The notes beneath the pieces are model-generated. The model was not told the origin of the DNA. It saw only the letters and a list, made by a program, of their open reading frames with translations, and did no database searches. Shown here piece by piece: positions 6,966 to 10,894 of a stretch of DNA of 10,894 nt. The position numbers and the translations under genes were made by a program. Within the stretch, counting starts at the first letter, position 1. Each line of letters begins with the position of its first letter. The stretch lies in assembly GCA_905214675.1 (NCBI GenBank), contig CAJMMS010000056.1:1-10894 (forward strand). Reading direction: 5' to 3'. Origin of the DNA: an uncultured bacterium. Lineage in GTDB: Bacteria; Bacillota; Clostridia; Lachnospirales; Lachnospiraceae.

Positions 6966-9900
6966 ATGAAAACAAGATTAAAGAACATGATAAGTAAGCT
7001 GCTCACAATCTGCCTGATGTTGCTGCTGCTGTTGGGTGCAGCAACACTTTCGGCAGAGGCCGCAGGGATTGCGGGAGAAGAAAAGGTACCAGGAGATGCA
7101 GGGTTCGGATTTACTTATGCATTTGTATCACCCACAACTATTGAAATCACATCTTATGATGGTTACGAGAGAGAAGTTAATATTCCGGCAGCTATTGATG
7201 GATATACCGTAGTTGGTATCCAAAATTTCCGTACAGGATATGCAAAGCCAAATGCATTTGTGCAGAAGGTTATTTTGCCTGAAACAGTGACCTATATTGC
7301 AGATGATGCATTTTATGATGAAAAGCACTGGAGTGCACAGGTTCATTCTGAACTGCGTGAAATTGTTTTGAATGAAGGTCTGAAAACGATAGGGGAACGT
7401 GCATTTTATAATAATTCATACCTGAAAAAAATCGAAATCCCGTCCAGTGTGACAGAAATCGGAAAGGATGCTTTCGCTTCCTGTTCAGATCTTTCTGACA
7501 TTACTTTTAAGGGAAGTAATACGTTTCTGCACGGAGGAGCATTTAACATCAGCACAGGAAAAATCAGCAAGATGTATGAAGACTGGCTTTATGACAACAG
7601 CTCGGATGATTTCCTGATCTGGCAGGGACAGCTTATCGCCTATAAAGGTACGGGCAAAACACCTGTCATTCCGGATACGGTTTCGGTAATCGGAGCCGGT
7701 GTGTTTCGGGAAAGAGATATTACCAAAGTGACGATTCCATCGAGCGTCCAGGAAATAGGCGATGCTGCTTTTTATAACTGTACTTCATTGTCTGCCGTGG
7801 ATATTCCGGGCAGTGTTAAACGCATAGATGACAGTGCTTTCTCCGGTTGTAGCAGCATGAAGTCTGTTACGTTCCACGAGGGTCTGGAAGTCATTGGTGA
7901 CGGAAGCTTCCGTGAGTGTGAAAGCCTGAATCGACTGGATCTTCCCGAAGGTCTCACAACGCTGGAGGACGCAGCATTTTATGATTGTATAAATATTGAA
8001 GATTTCACTTTTCCTGCATCGCTGGGCGATATGGAATGGTCAAGCATATATACTTTGAAATGGTATGAAAACCTTCCTGACGGTGCAGAACTCTATTGTG
8101 GAAGTGTATTTCTTGGCTGCAAGAACGCAGGATATCCAGAAAAATTAACTGTTCGTCCGGGGACAAAGATGGTGCGTATCGAGAATTCCCTGAGCGGTGT
8201 GAAAGAATTGAATTTGCCGGATGGACTGGAATCACTTATCATACCGGATGACGGCACAGATAGCGGCAGCACCACCATCACCAGTCTCACGGTTCCGGAG
8301 AGTGTTAATTACATTGACCTGAATAATATGCCTGAGCTGACGGATATAAAACTGCCTGAGACAGCAGTTTTAGCAAATGATTGTTTTGCAGCCTGCTATA
8401 AAATCAAAAATCTTGTCATACCACGTGGAAACATAACTTTAAATGGGGTGAACGTCGGACGGACGGCCAATGTGGTTTTGCCGGATGATGTATTAGAGGT
8501 GAACGGTCCGATTTCAAACGGAGGAAACAGCTGGGATAATATAAACAGCGGCAACTCGACTCTGAAGTCAATAGACCTTAAAAATGTTCGAATTCTTACA
8601 AATGGTGCACTGGCAAACTGCATAGTGCTGGATAAGGTCACTTTACCGGATTCGCTGATCACCCTTGGCGTGAGTGCGTTTCAAAATTGCAGGAAACTTC
8701 GCAGCATCGAAGGAGGCGGAAATGTTCGCCAGATAGGCAGCAGTTGTTTCGCTGATTGCTCTGAGCTGGATGATTTCGGTGATTTGGAGAAGAGTGTAAG
8801 GAATGTGGGTGTACTGGCATTTCTGGACACTGACTGGTTCCACGATCAGCCTAACGGAGTGGTATATTTCGGCAAAGCGGCATATGCATACAAAGGCACT
8901 ATGGCAAAGGACACTGTTTTAAACATTAAGGAAGGGACGGTCTTTGTATCCTATCAGTTTCTTGCAGGACAGAAAGAACTGAACCCGAACTTCGACCAGC
9001 CGAATCTTGCAGGCCTTATTCTTCCGCAAAGCTGTAAGTATATTGATGGTTATGCCTTTGCAGGTGCCGGGAATATGAAATTCGCAGATCTGGGCGGTGC
9101 TATTTACATCGGAGACAGTGCATTTAATGACAATGCCTGTGAAACGATTGTTTTGCCGGATTCTGTCCGTTTTGTTGGCAACAATGCGTTCTCGGCAGCA
9201 AATATCAGGGCAGTGCATCTCAACGAAGGCTTGCAGGCATTAGATGAAGGGGCATTCTTCTCGTATGGAGCAGGTAAAGGTATAAAGGTTCCTGCCAGCG
9301 TTGAATACATCGGTCCACAAGCCATTGGATATTGTCCGGTTAATCCGGATAATCCACTTGCAGGTACGAAGAAGATTGACGGTTTTGTTGTTGGAGGAGA
9401 GCCTGGCAGTGTGGCACAGTCATATGCCAAAACGAACGAATTTGACTTTGAAACCTCCGTATGTACAGCACATCAGCCTGTAACGGAGACAGTTGATGCA
9501 ACCTGCCAGACCGGAGGATTTACCTGTACAGTTTGTGCCGTATGCGGCACAGTGACAGAGTCGGAAAAAACAGCCGTAGTCGCCCACAAGGCTGTCGCCA
9601 ACGATAAGATCGAGGCAATCTGTACCGGCAGCGGCTATACCGGTGGAACGCATTGCATTTTCTGTGGAAAGACGATTACAGAGCCGCAGAAAACCCCTGC
9701 ATTAGGACATGACTGGGTGATAGCCCTCGAAGAATATCCGGGTTCAGCCTATACAGGTATGACGCGGTACTATTGCCGCCGCTGCACTTTTACATGGCAT
9801 GAAGAAAATGAAAGCGGACACGTCCACAATTATGATTACTGTATGCAAACCGTCTATGCTACATGCAAGGCAGGCGGCTATACCGAGCATATCTGTGCCT

Positions 9901-10571
9901 GCGGGGCAAAATATCGTGACAATCTGACTCCTGCACTTGCTCATAATTATAAAACAACGACAAAAAAAGCTACAACAGCAAAGGATGGTGAAATAGTTTC
10001 TTCCTGCACAGAATGTGGTAAGGTAAGAAAAACCATCCCGATTTATAAGATTTCTTCCGTCAGACTTTTAAGGACCTCCTGTGTCTATAACGGCAAAAGA
10101 CAAAAACCGTCCGTTATTGTCAAAACCAGTAAGGGTGAAAAACTTGAAGAGGGAAAAGACTATATTGCGAGCTATCAGTCAGGAAGAAAAAAGGTTGGAA
10201 AATATGAAGTTCAGATTTCTTTTAAAGGGCAGTACAGTGGAAAGAAAATACTCGATTTTACAATCAGGCCAAAAGGTACCGCTGTATCAAAAGTAACAGC
10301 AAAATCAAAAGGATTTGCGGTAGCATGGAGCAGGCAGCCAGTGCAGACAACAGGTTATCAGATTCAATACAGCGTTTCTTCAAAGTTTAAAAATGCAAAG
10401 AATATGACAGTACCAACGAGTAAGAACACAAAGAGAAAAGTTTCAAAGCTGAAAGGCGGATCAAGGTATCATGTAAGGATCCGCACATATAAAACAGTGA
10501 ATGTAAATGGTAAAAAAAATAAGATTTACTCAAGTTGGTCAAAAGGCAAATCTGTTGTGACGAAAAGATAA
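6966..10571 (+). CDS. Large secreted BspA-like leucine-rich-repeat protein with Cys/His repeats and Ig/FnIII-like C-terminus
   Basis: This 1201-residue protein is predicted to be exported. Residues 1-33 form a signal peptide (basic start, hydrophobic run LLTICLMLLLLLGAATL, likely cleavage after AEA or nearby). Residues about 58-790 are LRR_5 (BspA/TpLRR) repeats of about 23 residues with patterns such as IPSSVTEIGKDAFASCSDL and LPEGLTTLEDAAFYDC. Residues about 836-1022 hold five Cys/His repeats. Residues about 1028-1103 resemble the Ig-like module with YNGKRQKPSV, GKDYIASY and QYSGKKILDFTI. Residues about 1105-1201 resemble a fibronectin type III domain (GYQIQYSVSSKFKNAKN, RYHVRIRTYK). No LPXTG, transmembrane anchor, dockerin or SLH domain is visible. 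The lysine-rich C-terminus may bind the wall, or the protein may be released. BspA-like proteins are known for adhesion to host or matrix proteins, but no ligand can be assigned here. The gene has its own promoter and a strong GGAGGG six bases before ATG. Confidence 0.93.
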   Translation: MKTRLKNMISKLLTICLMLLLLLGAATLSAEAAGIAGEEKVPGDAGFGFTYAFVSPTTIEITSYDGYEREVNIPAAIDGYTVVGIQNFRTGYAKPNAFVQKVILPETVTYIADDAFYDEKHWSAQVHSELREIVLNEGLKTIGERAFYNNSYLKKIEIPSSVTEIGKDAFASCSDLSDITFKGSNTFLHGGAFNISTGKISKMYEDWLYDNSSDDFLIWQGQLIAYKGTGKTPVIPDTVSVIGAGVFRERDITKVTIPSSVQEIGDAAFYNCTSLSAVDIPGSVKRIDDSAFSGCSSMKSVTFHEGLEVIGDGSFRECESLNRLDLPEGLTTLEDAAFYDCINIEDFTFPASLGDMEWSSIYTLKWYENLPDGAELYCGSVFLGCKNAGYPEKLTVRPGTKMVRIENSLSGVKELNLPDGLESLIIPDDGTDSGSTTITSLTVPESVNYIDLNNMPELTDIKLPETAVLANDCFAACYKIKNLVIPRGNITLNGVNVGRTANVVLPDDVLEVNGPISNGGNSWDNINSGNSTLKSIDLKNVRILTNGALANCIVLDKVTLPDSLITLGVSAFQNCRKLRSIEGGGNVRQIGSSCFADCSELDDFGDLEKSVRNVGVLAFLDTDWFHDQPNGVVYFGKAAYAYKGTMAKDTVLNIKEGTVFVSYQFLAGQKELNPNFDQPNLAGLILPQSCKYIDGYAFAGAGNMKFADLGGAIYIGDSAFNDNACETIVLPDSVRFVGNNAFSAANIRAVHLNEGLQALDEGAFFSYGAGKGIKVPASVEYIGPQAIGYCPVNPDNPLAGTKKIDGFVVGGEPGSVAQSYAKTNEFDFETSVCTAHQPVTETVDATCQTGGFTCTVCAVCGTVTESEKTAVVAHKAVANDKIEAICTGSGYTGGTHCIFCGKTITEPQKTPALGHDWVIALEEYPGSAYTGMTRYYCRRCTFTWHEENESGHVHNYDYCMQTVYATCKAGGYTEHICACGAKYRDNLTPALAHNYKTTTKKATTAKDGEIVSSCTECGKVRKTIPIYKISSVRLLRTSCVYNGKRQKPSVIVKTSKGEKLEEGKDYIASYQSGRKKVGKYEVQISFKGQYSGKKILDFTIRPKGTAVSKVTAKSKGFAVAWSRQPVQTTGYQIQYSVSSKFKNAKNMTVPTSKNTKRKVSKLKGGSRYHVRIRTYKTVNVNGKKNKIYSSWSKGKSVVTKR
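7137..9335 (+). repeat. LRR_5 (BspA-type) repeat region within the surface-protein gene
   Basis: This stretch codes for residues about 58-790, a series of roughly 23-residue units of the form xIPxSVxxIGxxAFxxCxxLxxV. The units form a solenoid with Phe and Cys/Asn at the turns. Three longer islands with a Trp-aromatic start and a later Y-x-G interrupt the regular units: residues about 206-247 and 624-660 also contain a YKG triplet, and the third lies at about 365-406. The DNA repeats are diverged, so recent slippage or recombination is not evident. Confidence 0.85.
9471..10031 (+). repeat. Five tandem Cys/His modules (about 39 residues each) in the surface protein
   Basis: These bases code for residues 836-1022. 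Units begin at His836, His874, His915, His954 and His993 (spacing 38, 41, 39 and 39), mostly within AH or GH. Each unit continues with a TC or related position and a glycine-rich turn, then a cysteine pair: C857-C860, C897-C900, C937-C940, C977-C979 and C1014-C1017. The fourth pair is one residue tighter. The His plus paired-Cys layout resembles a small metal-binding ribbon, but in an exported protein disulfides are also possible. Similar repeats occur in secreted proteins of gut Clostridia, from general knowledge. Confidence 0.75.
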
Positions 10572-10662
10572 GAGCCGGATCGAATCTACAAGCAATGAGC
10601 ACGGAGAGTGGAGCCTGGAGCTGCATGATTTTGAAATTGTTGTGAAACAAGAAAAATTTTGT

Positions 10663-10691
10663 TTGACTTTTTGAAAAAGAGGCAATATAAT
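10663..10691 (+). promoter_or_regulatory. Near-consensus sigma-A promoter for a small structured RNA
   Basis: TTGACT (10663-10668), a spacer of exactly 17 bases, and a perfect TATAAT (10686-10691) lie downstream of an A/T-rich segment (10643-10662) that could act as an UP element. The predicted start is about 10698, the first base of the stem of the following hairpin. It is the best-matching promoter in the window and has no protein start codon behind it. Confidence 0.75.
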
Positions 10692-10697
10692 TACAGC

Positions 10698-10750
10698 AAA
10701 CGAGTAGCAAGTAAGCGTAAATCCAGTTTACCGGCTGCTCGTTTTTCTTT
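10698..10750 (+). ncRNA. Candidate small RNA or leader hairpin, copy 1 of a conserved UCCAG-loop element ending in an intrinsic terminator
   Basis: An 11-bp outer stem pairs AAACGAGTAGC (10698-10708) with GCTGCTCGTTT (10734-10744), with one G-U pair. Inside, GTAAA (10717-10721) pairs with TTTAC (10727-10731) around loop TCCAG (10722-10726). A T-rich tract (10742-10750) follows, so the element can act as a terminator. The internal motif AGCGTAAATCCAGTTTA (10714-10730) recurs in the second hairpin downstream. With the abutting promoter, the simplest reading is an independently transcribed RNA of about 50 bases, or about 137 bases with read-through. A plain terminator for the BspA-like gene, or an attenuator for a gene beyond the window, are alternatives. 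I do not recognise it as a known RNA family. Confidence 0.5.
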
Positions 10751-10773
10751 TGTTAAAGTATTATACTTGCCAT

Positions 10774-10834
10774 AAAAAAGTGTGTAGCCTGTCAGCGTAA
10801 GTCCAGCTTATAAGACAGGCTGCACACTTTTTTT
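10774..10834 (+). terminator. Second UCCAG-loop stem-loop, strong (possibly bidirectional) terminator
   Basis: A long, almost perfect stem pairs AAAAAAGTGTGTAGCCTGTC (10774-10793) with its complement at 10814-10833. The only mismatch from Watson-Crick pairing is one G-U. It is followed by T's to 10834, and A's lead into it, so it can terminate from both directions. Within the loop, GTAAG (10797-10801) pairs with CTTAT (10807-10811) around loop TCCAG (10802-10806). The 17-base motif AGCGTAAGTCCAGCTTA (10794-10810) lies exactly 80 bases after its counterpart in copy 1. Outer-stem bases differ between the copies, apart from the shared GTAGC and GGCTGC segments, so this is not a simple DNA duplication. 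Confidence 0.85.
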
Positions 10835-10894
10835 ATGTCATAGGTAATTGCGAAACTCGCGATGCTCGTTCGCACGCTTGAATTTAAACAGGGA

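Noticed and set aside
10594..10644. Tiny ORF starting at ATG 10595 (16 codons)
   Set aside because: No Shine-Dalgarno sequence and no recognisable peptide features. Chance is the simpler explanation.
10561..10674. Plus-strand frame reading ...NEHGEWSLELHDFEIVVKQ... after the BspA-like gene
   Set aside because: About 37 codons with protein-like composition but no start codon or ribosome binding site, and the promoter -35 lies inside it. It could be a gene remnant, but there is not enough to call it.
10722..10727. UCCAG loop as a PyrR-binding site
   Set aside because: PyrR sites continue with a conserved purine-rich GAGGCU-type segment after UCCAG. Here the loop is followed directly by the pairing strand UUUA/CUUA.
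10698..10834. Type III toxin-antitoxin RNA repeats or a CRISPR-like array
   Set aside because: Only two copies, each with its own terminator and differing outer stems, 80 bases apart, with no toxin or cas gene in the window.
10850..10873. GCGAA...TTCGC inverted repeat near the right edge
   Set aside because: It is only a five-base-pair stem and the window ends soon after, so it cannot be told apart from chance or from an intergenic repeat.

Overview
The window looks like chromosomal DNA of a gut-type Firmicute of class Clostridia, most likely family Lachnospiraceae. This is inferred from the moderate GC content, AGGAGG-type ribosome binding sites, A/T-flanked intrinsic terminators, a Gram-positive lipoprotein transporter and a very large BspA-like leucine-rich-repeat surface protein. 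No taxonomic search could be run. All confident genes are on the + strand. I see no CRISPR array, tRNA, rRNA, transposase or phage gene.

Layout: (1) 1-1173 is the 3' part of pgi (glucose-6-phosphate isomerase), followed by a strong long-stem intrinsic terminator (1219-1291). (2) 1449-6822 is a complete five-gene peptide/nickel-type (Opp/Dpp/Nik) ABC importer operon. Its order is substrate-binding lipoprotein, two ATPases, two permeases. A stem-loop without a U-tract separates the binding-protein gene from the rest. The last four genes overlap by 11, 4 and 8 bases, which implies translational coupling. The binding lipoprotein captures the ligand outside the cell, the two permeases form the channel, and the two ATPases power import. 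The first ATPase has the cysteine-less C-terminal domain that I associate with Gram-positive OppD, which favours peptides, but the substrate is not proven. (3) 6823-6965 is a regulatory gap with an extended -10 promoter embedded in two nested inverted repeats. (4) 6966-10571 encodes a 1201-residue secreted BspA-like protein: signal peptide, long LRR_5 region, five Cys/His repeats of about 39 residues, a YxG-KP-type Ig-like module and a fibronectin-III-like C-terminus. It has no LPXTG anchor.

(5) 10572-10894 (323 bases) has no convincing protein gene but is the most unusual part of the window. A near-consensus promoter (TTGACT, 17-base spacer, TATAAT) points to transcription starting exactly at the base of a stem-loop that ends in a U-tract. 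That stem-loop and a second one 80 bases downstream carry the same internal 17-base motif AGCGTAARTCCAGYTTA. The inner stem changes from A-U to G-C between the two copies, while the five-base loop UCCAG stays the same. This is what a conserved structured RNA would look like: a tandem small RNA, or a leader/attenuator for a gene beyond the window. I do not recognise it as a known RNA family. The last 60 bases hold only a small inverted repeat and could include the end of a minus-strand gene.
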